Below are positions 34,801 to 45,897 of a stretch of DNA of 64,000 nucleotides, piece by piece. The notes under the pieces were generated by a model that worked only from the letters and a program-made list of their open reading frames with translations, ran no database searches and was not told the origin of the DNA. The DNA lies in contig NC_054706.1 of NCBI RefSeq assembly GCF_016097555.1, positions 29,590,775-29,654,774 of the forward strand, written 5' to 3'. Made by a program: the position numbers and the translations under genes. Each line of letters begins with the position of its first letter. Position 1 is the first letter of the stretch. The DNA is from Gigantopelta aegis (Eukaryota; Mollusca; Gastropoda; Neomphalida; Peltospiridae).

Positions 34801-35830
34801 TTAGGGTGGGACATAGACCAGTGGTCAAATGCTCGCTTGATGCACGGTCAGTCTGGGATCGATCCCCGTAGATGAGCCCATTAGGCTATCTCTCTTTCCA
34901 GCTAGTGCACCGCGACTGGTATATCAAAGGCTGTGGTTTGTGCTATCCTGTCTGTCGGATGGTGCATATAAAAGATCCCTTGCTACTAATGAACAAAATG
35001 TAGCAGGTTTCCTCTCTACGACTATACATGTAGGTCAAATTGACACCCAATAGCCTAGGATTAATAAATCTAGTGGTGTTGAAACAAAACTACGACTATA
35101 CATGTAGGTCAAATTGACACCCAATAGCCTAGGATTAATAAATCTAGTGGTGTTGAAACAAAACTACGACTATACATGTAGGTCAAATTGACACCCAATG
35201 GCCTAGGATTAATAAATCTAGTGGTGTTGAAACAAAACTACGACTATACATGTAGGTCAAATTGACACCCAATAGCCTAGGATTAATACATCTAGTGGTG
35301 TTGAAACAAAACTACGACTATACATGTAGGTCAAATTGACACCCAATAGCCTAGGATTAATAAATCTAGTGGTGTTGAAACAAAACTACGACTATACATG
35401 TAGGTCAAATTGACACCCAATAGCCTAGGATTAATAAATCTAGTGGTGTTGAAACAAAACTACGACTATACATGTAGGTCAAATTGACACCCAATAGCCT
35501 AGGATTAATAAATCTAGTGGTGTTGAAACAAACTACGACTATACATGTAGGTCAAATTGACACCCAATAGCCTAGGATTAATAAATCTAGTGGTGTTGAA
35601 ACAAAACTACGACTATACATGTAGGTCAAATTGACACCCAATAGCCTAGGATTAATAAATCTAGTGGTGTTGAAACAAAACTACGACTATACATGTAGGT
35701 CAAATTGACACCCAATAGCCTAGGATTAATAAATCTAGTGGTGTTAAAACAAAACTACGACTATACATGTAGGTCAAATTGACACCCAATAGCCTAGGAT
35801 TAATAAATCTAGTGGTGTTAAAACAAAACT
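34801..35830 (+). mobile_element. SINE type B whose tail has expanded into an array
   Basis: GGGTGGGACATAGACCAGTG opens the element; the central block GGTGCATATAAAAGATCCCT follows. From 35017 the 3' part is repeated in tandem, and the last unit ends with GGTGTTAAAACAAAACTTTA, the usual SINE tail. Confidence 0.93.
35017..35829 (+). repeat. 74-bp tandem array made from a SINE 3' end, 11 units
   Basis: Units start TACGACTATACATGTAGGTC at 35017, 35091, 35165, 35239, 35313, 35387, 35461, 35534, 35608, 35682 and 35756. Each holds ACACCCAATAGCCTAGGATT and ATCTAGTGGTGTTGAAACAA, which correspond to the SINE B tail (GACATCCAATAGCCGATGAT, CTCTAGTGGTGTCGTTAAAC). One unit is 73 bp; others differ by single bases. 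Confidence 0.97.
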
Positions 35831-35939
35831 TTAATTGTGACATTACTGTTTTACAAACTTGGCATCTACCAGCATAGGAATGGCTTAACCATTGCACTAG
35901 TATTGAGAATTATATTTGATTAATTTTTTCCCACCATGT

Positions 35940-36120
35940 ATCAAACAACCCAGCTGGTATATCAAAGGCTGTGGTATGTGCTGACCTGTGGAAAAGTGTA
36001 TCTAAAAGATTCCTTGCTGCTGATGGTAAAATTAAGTGGGTTTTCTTTAAGACTATATGTTTCACATCCAGTAACTGATGATCAGTGTGCTCTACTGGTG
36101 TCGTTGAACACAAACTTTTA
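35940..36120 (+). mobile_element. SINE type B, 5' truncated
   Basis: CAGCTGGTATATCAAAGGCT, GTATCTAAAAGATTCCTTG and GTGCTCTACTGGTGTCGTTG. Confidence 0.75.
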
Positions 36121-36184
36121 TTGAGGTCAATACTCTTGGTCATTGTGAAGAACACTATAAAATGAGTGGTGAGTTTAATGCCTT

Positions 36185-36505
36185 TGGGTGATAAGTCAAC
36201 ATGCTCTAGTGTCATTCAGAAAACACTTTTATTGAGCACATTAATCATCGGCTGTTGGACGACAAACGTGGTAATTTTGATTTATAGTCCTGGAGAGGAA
36301 ACCAGCTACATTTTTCCATTAGTAGCTAGGGATCTTTTATATGCACCATCCTACAAACAGGATAACACATACCACGACATTTGATATACCAGTTAATGTG
36401 CACTGGCTGGAATGAGAAATGGCGCAATGGACCCACTGACGGAAGTCGATCCTAGACCGACGGTGCATCAAGCAAGCGCTTTACCACTGGGCTATGTCCC
36501 GCCCT
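36185..36505 (-). mobile_element. SINE type B
   Basis: Minus-strand head GGGCGGGACATAGCCCAGTG at 36505, tail GTGCTCAATAAAAGTGTTTT near 36220. It faces the SINE at 35940-36120, tail to tail. Confidence 0.88.
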
Positions 36506-37254
36506 GTGTGAAACAAAAATAATGTCACATTGTGCTAAAAGATGGATTCAAAACCTTTATAAAATAGGGGGATCTTTTTTATTATTATTTACATGGGGGT
36601 TTCTTTCTCTTTCTTTTTTTTTTTTTCTTTTTTTTTTTGGGGGGGGGTATTTTGTGTGTGGTTTGGGGAGGGAGATGTCTTGATCACCATCATTACAAAT
36701 ATACGGAGAACATAATTAAGCAACCCTTGTTTTTCTACCATGACTGTGTAACAATATAATTTTACTCTCATCCAGTCTGAAATCTGACAGAAAAATTAAT
36801 ATCAGAAAGATGGGTATTGACCAACAAAAACACAAATAATGATGGCAGTGTTTCATATTATAATTGTGTTGATTTAATAAAGTTTTTAAATTACTGAATT
36901 TGAGGTACAATTGGGTCCCAGTGGCAGATCCAGAAAATCCTCTTCTTTTTCTTTTTTGGGAGGGGGTAACAGTGACATGTTCAAATGCCACATATGTTCC
37001 TGGAGGGGTTCCTCAGATTCTACTTAATTAAAAAAAATTAAAATAATAATAATTGTAAAATTAGGGGTAGTGGCCGGAGCCTCCCTTAGATCTGCCACTG
37101 TTCCGAAAAGTTCTACAATCAGGTATAATTGAGCATTTTCCCTGAATGTGTTCGAAGTAATCTCATAAAGGCAACTCCAGTCCAAAAAAGTTGGTAGTGA
37201 GTGGATCTGCCATTTGCCTGAATAAGTTATAATAGTCTCTACCCTTCTTATTTC

Positions 37255-37415
37255 CCTGCTTATACCTGGGCTGTCTGTCCAGGACAGTGGGTTAATAGTT
37301 AGTGGTTAGGTAAAAAGAAGTTTGGGTAGTGCCCTTAAACCTCCCTCTTTGAGAATCTCTCTGTCCGTCTCTCTCTGTCTCTCCCTCTCTCTCTACCTCT
37401 ACCTCTCCCTCCATC

Positions 37416-37480
<65 letters not shown>

Positions 37481-37595
37481 TTCCCTCTGTCTTGTCTGTC
37501 TCCATCTCTTTGTCTGTGTGAGTCGTTAATGGGATACAAACCCTGTAGGTTTAAGTCCGATGGCTTTACCATTACATCACCGAGGCTGGTAACTG
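37255..37595 (-). mobile_element. SINE type F with a (CT)n expansion
   Basis: GGGCTGTCTGTCCAGGACAG and GTTAGTGGTTAG at the left and TTTAAGTCCGATGGCTTTAC, ATCACCGAGGCTGGT at the right belong to type F on the minus strand. Its middle is replaced by CT-rich DNA (37355-37510), which is an expansion of the family's own CTCTCT stretch. Confidence 0.8.
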
Positions 37596-37819
37596 CCACT
37601 TAATTTGTCTACATGGGCCATTATCAGATAAAGTCCCAAATTCACGTTTTTACTTTCAGAAATAAAAAGGCACTATTTAAACAAATTAATTATTTGATGA
37701 CTTAATAAAATAAACATCAAGGGATCGTATAACAGTGTTAGCAGCGCACTTTTCTTCATTGTGTTAGTACATTAACATGATTGTAAATAATCGCAAATTA
37801 ATAACAATATACATTATCA

Positions 37820-38100
37820 AAACCTCGTAGCCCAGTGGTAAAGCTCTTGCTTGTTGCCCGGTCGGTTTGGGATTGATCCCCGTCGGTGGGTCGGCCCATT
37901 GGTCTATTTCTCATTCCAGCCAGTGCACCACGACTGGTATATCAAAGGTCGTGGTGTGTGCTATAAAGATCCCTTGCTACTAATGGAAAAATGTGGGTTT
38001 CCTCTCTAAGACTATGTGTCAAAATTAGCAAATGTTTGACATCCAATAGCTGATGATTAATAAATCAATGCGCTCTAGTTGTGTCCTTAAAACAATTTTT
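37820..38100 (+). mobile_element. SINE type B
   Basis: CTCGTAGCCCAGTGGTAAAG, GGGATTGATCCCCGTCGGTG, shortened central block AAAGATCCCTTGCTACTAAT and tail GTTGTGTCCTTAAAACAA. Confidence 0.9.
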
Positions 38101-38419
38101 TAATTTATTTTTTTAAGTTGAGCTTGTTTTTTGTTTTTTTAATAGCTTTATAATGAATTTAAAGTGATACATCGCATTACGGTACTGACATGAAACTTTG
38201 CGACAGTGTAGGCTAACTAAACATTTGCCTTCCAAATATTTTTAGTAAACGAAATTGATGTTTATCTGCTGTAATATGAAGAAAATAACTTTTAATAATA
38301 TCAGTAACTGATTTGTTTGTCAATTATTCACCCATATCTATAATAGCCATGACAATATATCTTCCCCATGTAGCCTAGACATTAGTCAGGTCCCATTTTC
38401 CAGAAATGTGATATGTCAT

Positions 38420-38504
38420 ATGTAGGCCTACGGGCATTTGTTTTAGGATTTGGTCCAACATAGATTTTTAACCTAATTTTGATATGCTGAAACAAACAAA
38501 AACA

Positions 38505-38549
<45 letters not shown>

Positions 38550-38583
38550 TTTGTGGTTGTTGTTTTTTTTGGGTTTTTTTTTT

Positions 38584-38614
<31 letters not shown>

Positions 38615-39070
38615 GTCATAATATGAGCGTGTACAAAATTATTAGTGCCGATAATACGTTGTATCCAAATATAAAGACGTGTTTTTGTGTTTTGTTATTT
38701 TAACTACAAATAAGCATTATTTTTCAAATGGCCAACATTTGTTTTTGGATTTAGCATATTTAAATTTGGTTAGAAAAGTATGTTGGATACAATCCTAAAG
38801 AAATTATCGCACACAAACAGATATAACCATAATCTGTAACACTATTATATTTACATCTAATGTATTTTCAACACAATCCTAATTTCGTATACTGCCATTT
38901 TTGTATTTGTCATTTTGACCCACTAAACGTAATTTCTTAGATGGCCAACATATTTTGTTGTTGTTGTTGTTTTTGTGTTTTTTTATTCTGCACCCCATAT
39001 GTGGTTAGAAAACTATGTTTGATATAATCCTTTAAAAAAAATGCTCGTACTTCAATAAATAAGCACTTTT
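38420..39070. repeat. Dispersed repeat with internal repetition and T/G runs
   Basis: TGGCCAACAT(A)TTTTG, TTGGTTAGAAAAGTATGTTG and GATACAATCCT recur within the segment and relate in inverted form to 4495-4770. A T run and a pure G run (38573-38613) interrupt it. Confidence 0.5.
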
Positions 39071-39329
39071 TATAAAAAAAAATGGGATCTTACTTTGTTA
39101 ACACGTGAGAGCATTAGTAAAAATAATAATAATAAATAAAAAAATCCTAATCAGCGAATCTGAGAAAATTTATCTTGGGTTGAATAATGTCTTTATGGTG
39201 TTATTTGCTATTAAGTTACAAAATCATGAGAATCTTGTATTATTGTAAGAATTAGCCCATATATCAAAGGCTGACGACATCAATTTGGGACTTTTATCTG
39301 ATAACTCATTTTATATATATGTAAGAGCA

Positions 39330-39627
39330 AAGAAAGAAAGAAATGTTTTATTTAACGACGCACTCAACATATGGTTAAGGACCACACAGATTTTGAGAGG
39401 AAACCCGCTGTCGCCACTACATGGGCTGCTCTTTCCGATTAGCAGCAAGGGATTTTTTATTTGCGCTTACCACAGGCAGGATAGCACAAACCATGGCCTT
39501 TGTTGAACCAGTTATGGATCACTGGTCGGTGCAAGTGGTTTACACCTACCCATTGAGCCTTGCGGAGCACTCACTCGGGGTTTGGAGTCGGTCTCTGGAT
39601 TAAAAATACCATGCCTCGACTGGGATC
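39330..39627 (-). mobile_element. SINE type A, 5' truncated, with target duplication
   Basis: The tail AAAGAAAGAAATG is at the left; the element stops at GATCCCAGTCGAGGCATGGT (minus strand), lacking the head. ATGTAAGAGCA lies at 39319-39329 and 39628-39638. There is also a small deletion near the tail. Truncation plus duplication is the mark of LINE-driven insertion. Confidence 0.95.
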
Positions 39628-39633
39628 ATGTAA

Positions 39634-39860
39634 GAGCAGAACGTAGCCCAGTAGTACAGCGCTCGCTTGATTCGTGGCCGTGGTATGTGGTGTCTTGTTT
39701 GTGGGACGGTGTATTTAAAATATCCCTTGCTACTAATGGAAAAATGTAGCAGGTTTCCTCTCTAAGACTATGTCAAGATTAGCAAAACTTTGACATCCAA
39801 TAGTCGATGAATAAAAAATCAGTGTGCTCTAGTGGTGTTGTTAAACAAAACAAACAAACA
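39634..39860 (+). mobile_element. SINE type B with internal deletion
   Basis: GAGCAGAACGTAGCCCAGTA jumps after CGCTCGCTTGAT to GTGGCCGTGGTATG, losing the rest of the head; the tail GTGTTGTTAAACAAAACAAA is complete. Confidence 0.88.
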
Positions 39861-39973
39861 TAAATAGTATGTCAATTTAGAGGGATCCAGGAGTGGTCTT
39901 GTTGCTGTTCTTTGAGTTTTATTGCCCCTTGTAATTTTTTTTTACATGTATATGGATTAGCATTCAGAATATT

Positions 39974-40215
39974 CCGGCCTCGGTGGTGTCATGGTTAAGC
40001 CACAGGACATAAGGCTGGTAGGTACAGGGTTCGCAGCCCGGTACCGACTCCCACCCAGAGCGAGTTTTAACGACTCAATGGGTGTAAGGTCACTACACCC
40101 TCTTCTCTCTCACTAACAACTAACCCACTGTCCTGGACAGACAGCCCAGATAGCTGAGGTATGTGCCCAGGACAGCGTGCTTGAACCTTAATTGAATATT
40201 AGCACGAAAATAAAT
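39974..40215 (+). mobile_element. SINE type F, full length
   Basis: CCGGCCTCGGTGGTGTCATG, GGTTCGCAGCCCGGTACC, CACTACACCCTCTTCTCTCT, CTGTCCTGGACAGACAGCCC and TTGAACCTTAATTGAATATT. This is the best copy with which to compare the 90-bp satellite at 1-1140. Confidence 0.93.
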
Positions 40216-40219
40216 TAAA

Positions 40220-40880
40220 ATGAAATGCAGAATATTAAATTTTGTTACCATACCCCTCTGGCTCACATCACGATAAATGTATTCTTAATACAAATATTAC
40301 GCATTCAAACATAATATATATGTGGGGGCTTGCACAACCAAATTTATATACTTGTACGTCCTACTGTATAATCTTTATAGTGACACGCGACTGCATACCA
40401 TAAATATAGATCATCGCTTCATCGATCACGTTTCAAATGTCCCGAAATAGAGTACAGGTCACTTCAGATTAATCTCATTTTTGTTTTCTTACAACATCAC
40501 GTGATCGTGTGGTCACTGACCGCCAATGTACTTGGTTAGGAAAATGGCGTACGTTTATTTAACAACACACTTTAAAATCGTATTTTAAACTTTGTAGAGA
40601 TACCTATAGGGAGGGGTGGTGTGGGAAGAGACTACCCCCTCCCTCCCCACAACTGCTGCCAACATGCGAAAATAAAATTGGTAATTAAACAGGGCTCACA
40701 CGGGAACAAATTTTGTCTTGGCCAATTTTCAGAAATGTATATTATTCCCTTTAAAATCATTAATCTGTGGTTAACTTGAGGAATATTTTATCAGCTAAAG
40801 TCTAAATTTTGTAGTCATTATGTATACAAATTAGCAATTGGCTAATTTGGCAATGTACAGGGTTTGCCCAGATAAAATCG
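40220..40880. other. No feature seen
   Basis: No exon; a possible decayed element around 40690-40865 bounded by CAGGGCTCACACGGG and CAATTGGCTAATTTGG. Confidence 0.4.
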
Positions 40881-40984
40881 CCATAAGAGAGTCAAATTAT
40901 ACAAATAGCCCATCCACATAGATATAATATATTGGGGTGGAGTGTGTGCAGGGAACACACTTGCACTCCATGCAGCAAGAAGGG

Positions 40985-41130
40985 GCACTCCCTCACGCAC
41001 CCACCCCACACGCCGTGTGTGTGTATGTATGTGTGTACATGTATGTATGTATGATTTTATAAAATTTAATATTTTTTTTTTTTAAAGTTTGATTGGGGGC
41101 ATGGTCCCCTCCCTTCGCCAGTGTTTGATG
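40985..41130. mobile_element. Type E element fragment
   Basis: GTGTGTATGTATGTGTGT, GATTTTATAAAATTTAATA and GGGGGCATGGTCCCCTCC match 8885-9035 and 54200-54390. Confidence 0.5.
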
Positions 41131-41454
41131 GTGGGTAATAAAATGTCACACTCGTTTTCGCTAAATACAATTTTTACGAAACTTTCGTTCGGTCAAATAC
41201 TAACATGGGAACTTTATTAATTTCGTAAACATTATATCTAGCGAAAACGAGTGTAGTATTCAATATAAATTGCTCGCCATAATCTAAATTAGGGAAACAA
41301 TTAATCACTCCCCTCAAACCTCTAGAAACTTGGCTCACTCACCCCCCTCAAACCCTAGAAACTTGGCTCGCCACAATCTAGACCCCTCCTCCCATCACAA
41401 TTTTCTGCACAAACGCCAGACAAAATAAAACGAACAAAAATACATTTAAACTAC

Positions 41455-41957
41455 TTCGTAGTGGTTGTGATGGAAGTGGTGGTTGTGGTGATGACACACT
41501 TAGACTACTACGTGGTGGTGGTGGTGGTGGTACTAGAAATAGTAGTAGTAGGCCTAATGGTAATAATAGTAGCCTAGTCGTAGGAGGAATAGTAGTCGTA
41601 GTGATTGTGGTAGTTGTAGTAGTGGTGGTGGTGGTGGTGGGACTAGAAATAGTAGTAGTAGGCCTAATGGTAATAATAGTAGGCTAGTAGCCTAGTCGTA
41701 GGAGGAGGAATAGTAGTCGTAGTGATTGTGGTAGTTGTAGTAGTGGTGGTGGTAGTTGTAGTAGTAGTAGTAGTAGCAACAGCAGCAGTGGTGATAGTTG
41801 TAGTAGTAGTAGTAGTAGCAGTCAGGCGAGGGCCCAAGCCCCCTATTTTTGGTCAAATAATATATATTACATAATACACCAAAAATGCAAACTTATCCCG
41901 ACCATCTGTCAAGGATCTGGGCCCCCTTTATTAAAAAATCCAGGATCCACGCCTGGC

Positions 41958-42035
<78 letters not shown>
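41455..42035. repeat. GTA/GTG trinucleotide field with an internal 120-bp duplication
   Basis: Imperfect GTG and GTA triplets. The block ACTAGAAATAGTAGTAGTAG, GCCTAATGGTAATAATAG, TAGTCGTAGTGATTGTGGTA appears twice (about 41531 and 41641). A pure (GTA)n run fills 41956-42031. Confidence 0.95.
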
Positions 42036-42036
<1 letters not shown>

Positions 42037-42380
42037 ATGTTATAATTATCAGAGTTGGCAGTTCCCTCCCCAGTATTTCTGCAAAAAACTATTTATTTTA
42101 ATAAAAACAGTCATGATTATGATAGTATATAATGTATTTTACCAAAAATAGGTTACACGAAAATAAACTTGGTCATTAAGTGAATCAAATTATTCAAATA
42201 GCCCATTCACATAGGTATGATATATGGGAGGGGGGGGGGGGGTTGCGGGGAACACACACCCCTCACGCACACACCTTATTGGCCTGCGCCTCCCCAGTGC
42301 CAAATGTCTTCCGATACCTTGTTATTGATATGCATATATTCGTAGACCTAATGACATTTTTGCAAGAACTAATGACTGCT

Positions 42381-43137
42381 TACCAGCCTCGGTGGCTTCG
42401 TGGTTAAGCCATCGGACATAAGGGACCATTCAAATATTACGTAACGCTTAGGGGGGTGGGGGTGTAAGTCCAAGCGTTATGTGGCGTTACAAGGGGTGGG
42501 GGTGTATTGAACAGCGTTACGTAACACAATTTTGTTTTCTTTTAAACGTGCCATGCCATGACAACAATATATATTAGTAATATTCAATTAGGGTCTGGTA
42601 TAATTTTTCTTTGTCAACCTTGATGGTGATCAATTAAAATGGCGCAAGTGAAAACCCGCGGGATTTTGTTCCCCCGCTGTACAGCAATACGTCACATTAA
42701 TGACGTCATCGTAGTATACATGGGTATAAATAAACATTGCCACGTTGCTTTGTCTGTGTGTTGGGGGGGGGGGGGGGGGGGGATATTTCCGAGCGTTACG
42801 TAATATTTTGGGGGTGTATGGTCTAGCGTTACAAGGGGGTGGGTGGGTGTCTAATTTTGACAAAAATAGCGTTACGTAATATTTGAACGGCCCCTAAGGC
42901 TGGTAAGTACGGGATTCGCAGCCCAATACCGGCTCCCACACAGAGCGAGTTTTAACGACTCATTGGGTAGGTGTAAGGCCACTACACCCTCTTCTTTCTC
43001 ACTAACCACTAGCAATTAACAAGTAACCCCCTGTCCTGGACAGACAGCCCAGATAGCTGAGATGTATGCCCAGGACAGCGTGCTTGAACCTTAATTGGAT
43101 ATAAGCACGAAAAGAGTTGAAACGAAATAAATAAAAT
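42381..43137 (+). mobile_element. SINE type F split by a Harbinger-like MITE
   Basis: ACCAGCCTCGGTGGCTTCGT and TTAAGCCATCGGACATAA are continued after the insertion by GGCTGGTAAGTACGGGATTC and the tail TTGAACCTTAATTGGATATA. Confidence 0.93.
42422..42894. mobile_element. PIF/Harbinger-like MITE, 473 bp, TAA duplication
   Basis: GGGACCATTCAAATATTACG and TAACGC at the left mirror GCGTTA and CGTAATATTTGAACGGCCCC at the right. TAA precedes and follows, and the SINE sequence joins perfectly without it. The interior carries GGGGGTG(T) strings and a G run (42763-42782). Confidence 0.9.
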
Positions 43138-43139
43138 GA

Positions 43140-43500
43140 CTATTTTAAATTCGTTTTATAAGTTTTCTTCTGGTATTGTAATAGTTAAATATTTAAGTCA
43201 TTTTATTCCTAGTATTACTGACTATAACATGTACCATAATGTATATGCTGTCTAATTTCCAGCTAAAAATAATATTGTGTTGAAAACAAATATGGAGTTG
43301 GTTTTTAAACAATAACTGTGATAAGTACCTATTTAGCCATAGATAATACAAGAACTAGCATTAAAAATGAAAGTTCTTCTTTTGTTCAGATCATAAAACT
43401 AGTTACCAATAGTGTACTAGATGTTGTCATTTTAATATTTTAAAGAAACACACTGTCAACAAACACAAAATTCTTTAGAATAGGCGCCAAAATAATTAAT
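43140..43500. other. No feature seen; upstream of the protamine-like gene
   Basis: AT-rich, free of the repeat families described. Confidence 0.5.
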
Positions 43501-43519
43501 GTAAACAAACTCGCCAGTA

Positions 43520-43576
43520 GCTTCTTTTACGTCCGCCTGACTGCTATAAATAACAATGACTCATTGTATGACGTCA
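43520..43576 (+). promoter_or_regulatory. Core promoter: TATA box and CRE
   Basis: TATAAATA at 43545-43552 and a perfect cAMP-response palindrome TGACGTCA at 43569-43576. The stretch CTTCTTTTACGTCCGCCTGA just upstream resembles CTTTCTTTCGCGTCGGCACT at the other sperm-protein gene. Transcription should begin near 43575, so the CRE would overlap the start. Confidence 0.75.
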
Positions 43577-43612
43577 TTCTTTTTTAACTTGTTGGAAACG
43601 GAAAACATCAAA

Positions 43613-44002
43613 ATGAAAGAACCGCGATCGCGATCAATTTCTCCCCGATCCGGGTCCCAACCACGATGCCAAGCTGTGTCCAGATCACGAACTCGATCAA
43701 GAACTAAGTCTCCGGTCGTAATGGTAGAAGCCAAGCAGAGTAACAGAGGTCCCCTGAAAGGCAGATCCAGGAGCCGAGGTCGTTCGAGGGGCAGTAAGCG
43801 AAAGAGATCTCAAAGCAAAAAGTCTAGATCTCGTTCAAAGAAACGAAAGCGAGGAGCCAGCTCCAAAAAAAGGAAAGGCGGGAAAGGAAAAAAGAAAGGA
43901 GGGAAGAAAGGCGGAGAGCCAGCAGCGAAGCCAAAAGGAACTCCCAAGACCGCGAGTGAAGGAACTGAGTCCACCACTCCCACAGAGGAAAAGACCGAGT
44001 AA
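43613..44002 (+). CDS. Protamine-like sperm nuclear basic protein without a winged helix
   Basis: A 129-residue intronless frame. Residues 1-35 are RS-rich (EPRSRSISPRSG, SRSRTRSRTKSP), 48-80 alternate RS and RK (GRSRSRGRSRGSKRKRSQ), 81-105 are almost only K and G, and 118-129 form an acidic tail (ESTTPTEEKTE). No globular domain is visible. The earlier in-frame ATG at 43556 lies about 19 bases before the expected transcription start, so 43613 is preferred. The TATA box, CRE and histone-type 3' end match the H1-like gene at 52699, and the two proteins share RS and KKGGKK styles. It probably compacts sperm DNA in the nucleus. An SR splicing protein is the alternative, but no RNA-binding domain is seen and the histone 3' end argues against it. 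Confidence 0.78.
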   Translation: MKEPRSRSISPRSGSQPRCQAVSRSRTRSRTKSPVVMVEAKQSNRGPLKGRSRSRGRSRGSKRKRSQSKKSRSRSKKRKRGASSKKRKGGKGKKKGGKKGGEPAAKPKGTPKTASEGTESTTPTEEKTE

Positions 44003-44069
44003 GAACATGGGAGGACGATGATTGCGGAATGTAGGCATGCCTGCAGGAAGCAATCAACACAATTCACAA

Positions 44070-44107
44070 GGCCCTTTTAAGGGCCACCTACATCTCACGA
44101 ATGAAAG
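44070..44107 (+). terminator. Histone mRNA 3' stem-loop and downstream element
   Basis: GGCCCTTTTAAGGGCC (44070-44085) folds as a 6-bp stem with loop TTTA, preceded by CACAA and followed by ACC, as in replication-type histone mRNAs bound by SLBP. GAATGAAAG at 44099-44107, 13 bases later, is where the U7-pairing element is expected. The hairpin starts 67 bases after the stop codon. Confidence 0.93.
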
Positions 44108-44129
44108 CTTATACCTCTTCCAATACACC

Positions 44130-44300
44130 AACTTTATATGAATAAGAATTTATTTACGTAACACCCTTGTATGGGGCAGCGTAATAACCATGATACGGCC
44201 TATACATTTATATACAAGAATAAGAATAATTTATTTGCATAACACCCGAATATGGGCAGAGCAAAAATAACAATATAATATACATTTATCTGCAGTAAGA
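44130..44300 (-). mobile_element. LINE-like 3' end, two partial copies
   Basis: Minus strand: GTTATTACGCTGCCCCATAC, GGGTGTTACGTAAATAAATT; a second, weaker copy follows (GCTCTGCCCATATTCGGGTG). Another is at 46975-47055. Confidence 0.5.
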
Positions 44301-44810
44301 ATAACATAAATATACATTAATTACATGAACAAACATCTGAATCAACAAATACATATGTAATTTAAGCCTTATTACTAGTGATATTAATATTTAGGTAAAA
44401 GCAAATATTGTCAGAAGTGTACAGCACAATAACATGTTCCAATACATCAACGTTATAAGAATTTATTTGCGCAGGCCCGTATTGGGGAGGGGGGGGGGGT
44501 TCGTCCGAACCCTCCCGCAAACGTTGTTTAGGACTCCCCTTCTCCCCTTATCAAAGCTATACAATGTACATTATTCAGAATTCTAACTAATCTGGCAAAA
44601 AAAAAATTATAATAAAAAATAAACAACCCAAAGGAATCTACATGATTGTAGCAAAAATATTTAATTGTACTTTCTTCTATATTGATGACCTCGTAGTATT
44701 CGATAATTAAATAACAATGACAGCAGTTCTCCTTCCATTGATTTATTATTCAAAGAAATACGAGGTTAACAACAGCAAGTAATCCTGTTAGGTCAGGTCA
44801 GATTATAGGT
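44300..44810. other. No gene; G run at about 44487
   Basis: CAGGCCCGTATTGGGGAGGG and CCCTCCCGCAAACG surround a G run. Otherwise AT-rich. Confidence 0.45.
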
Positions 44811-44813
44811 TTC

Positions 44814-44940
44814 AACGTGCACATTCAGAACAAGCTGTTGTAGCACACGCCTGTCATGGGCGCAGGTGTCGACTTTGGCCGGCTCCACCATGCAGGACAG
44901 GAAAAGGTTTCGGGTGGGTCAAACTGGGGGTCAGAAGAGA
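44814..44940 (-). repeat. Type D dispersed repeat
   Basis: AACGTGCACATTCAGAACAA, GCTGTTGTAGCACACGCCTG is the reverse complement of the right end of 13317-13482. Confidence 0.8.
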
Positions 44941-45247
44941 ACACAAGCAGCCCGACCAGGGTCGGTAATACGCGAGGGTTGGTGTTGGTGCTATTGAATT
45001 TGCAAATATCCCGTAGGATTAAAGCCAAATAGAAAATGCTGCGTAATTTTTAAGGTAATTTTGACGTATAATTTAGAATGATTCATCATTACTGAAAATG
45101 GAGCTAATTGGTTGATTTGACTTAGTTGATCGAAAGGTAGCTTCTGTCGAAAACTCCTTATCTTTATATAGAGATTCAAATCGTCACTGGCTTCTATATT
45201 TCTATATATATTAAGAATATTCCAGCGTCGGATTATGCTTTAGGTAA

Positions 45248-45269
45248 GGGGGGGGGGGGGGGGGGGGGG
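45248..45269. repeat. Pure G run
   Basis: 22 G after GCTTTAGGTAA. Confidence 0.95.
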
Positions 45270-45279
45270 TGTTCCAAAA

Positions 45280-45895
45280 CAATATGTAAATGTTTATAAT
45301 TTGAAATTATAAATTTTATGTGAATATCAATTCAGATCTACGTGGTGGGGTTGGGTTTGTTAGCCAGGGGGTGGGCGTGCAACTGGGGAAACGGTTATTT
45401 CAAGTATTTCGAATCTGTTTATGACCAACATGTAGATGCCACTTTGATGATATGACGCGTCAGTGACACAAATGAAATGGGATGCAATACCTTATGCTGA
45501 AAACGTTTGAAGACTGCAACTGTAAATCTACTTATAACAGGGGCTGCATGATACACAATTTTAAGAACGTTATTGTTTCATTTTTCACAAATATGTTCAT
45601 CATTAAAGGAACTGATTATAGTTCTGACGTACACGTACCTTTTTTGTTTGTACGGTTATACTAAGCAGTTGACATAAATATTTAAAATATACATCGGGTC
45701 AATACCCGGAATTCCTGTTGTGTGGTAGAATTTCATTATCTTGAATTTTAAAAATAAAAAATAGCCTTAATAGCAAAAATATAATCTACAAAATAGTCGT
45801 AAATCGTTTGGTTTAAAATATCATTTTTCAAATTCCAGATGCCAGGAAAACGCGTTCTAGGCTGTCAGAGGTTTCATAATTTCCAGGGAACAACA
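45280..45895. other. No feature seen
   Basis: AT-rich, no exon or family repeat. Confidence 0.45.
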
Positions 45896-45897
45896 AC

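Noticed and set aside
35017-35829. CRISPR-like regular array
   Set aside because: There are no variable spacers; units are contiguous copies of a SINE tail in a eukaryote.
43556-43612. Upstream ATG extending the protamine-like protein by 19 residues
   Set aside because: It lies 4 bases after the TATA box and before the expected transcription start; the added residues (MTHCMTSFFFNLLETENIK) are unlike the rest of the protein.
43810-44067. Minus-strand frames opposite the protamine-like gene
   Set aside because: Shadows of the K/R/G-rich coding strand (F/L/P-rich translation).
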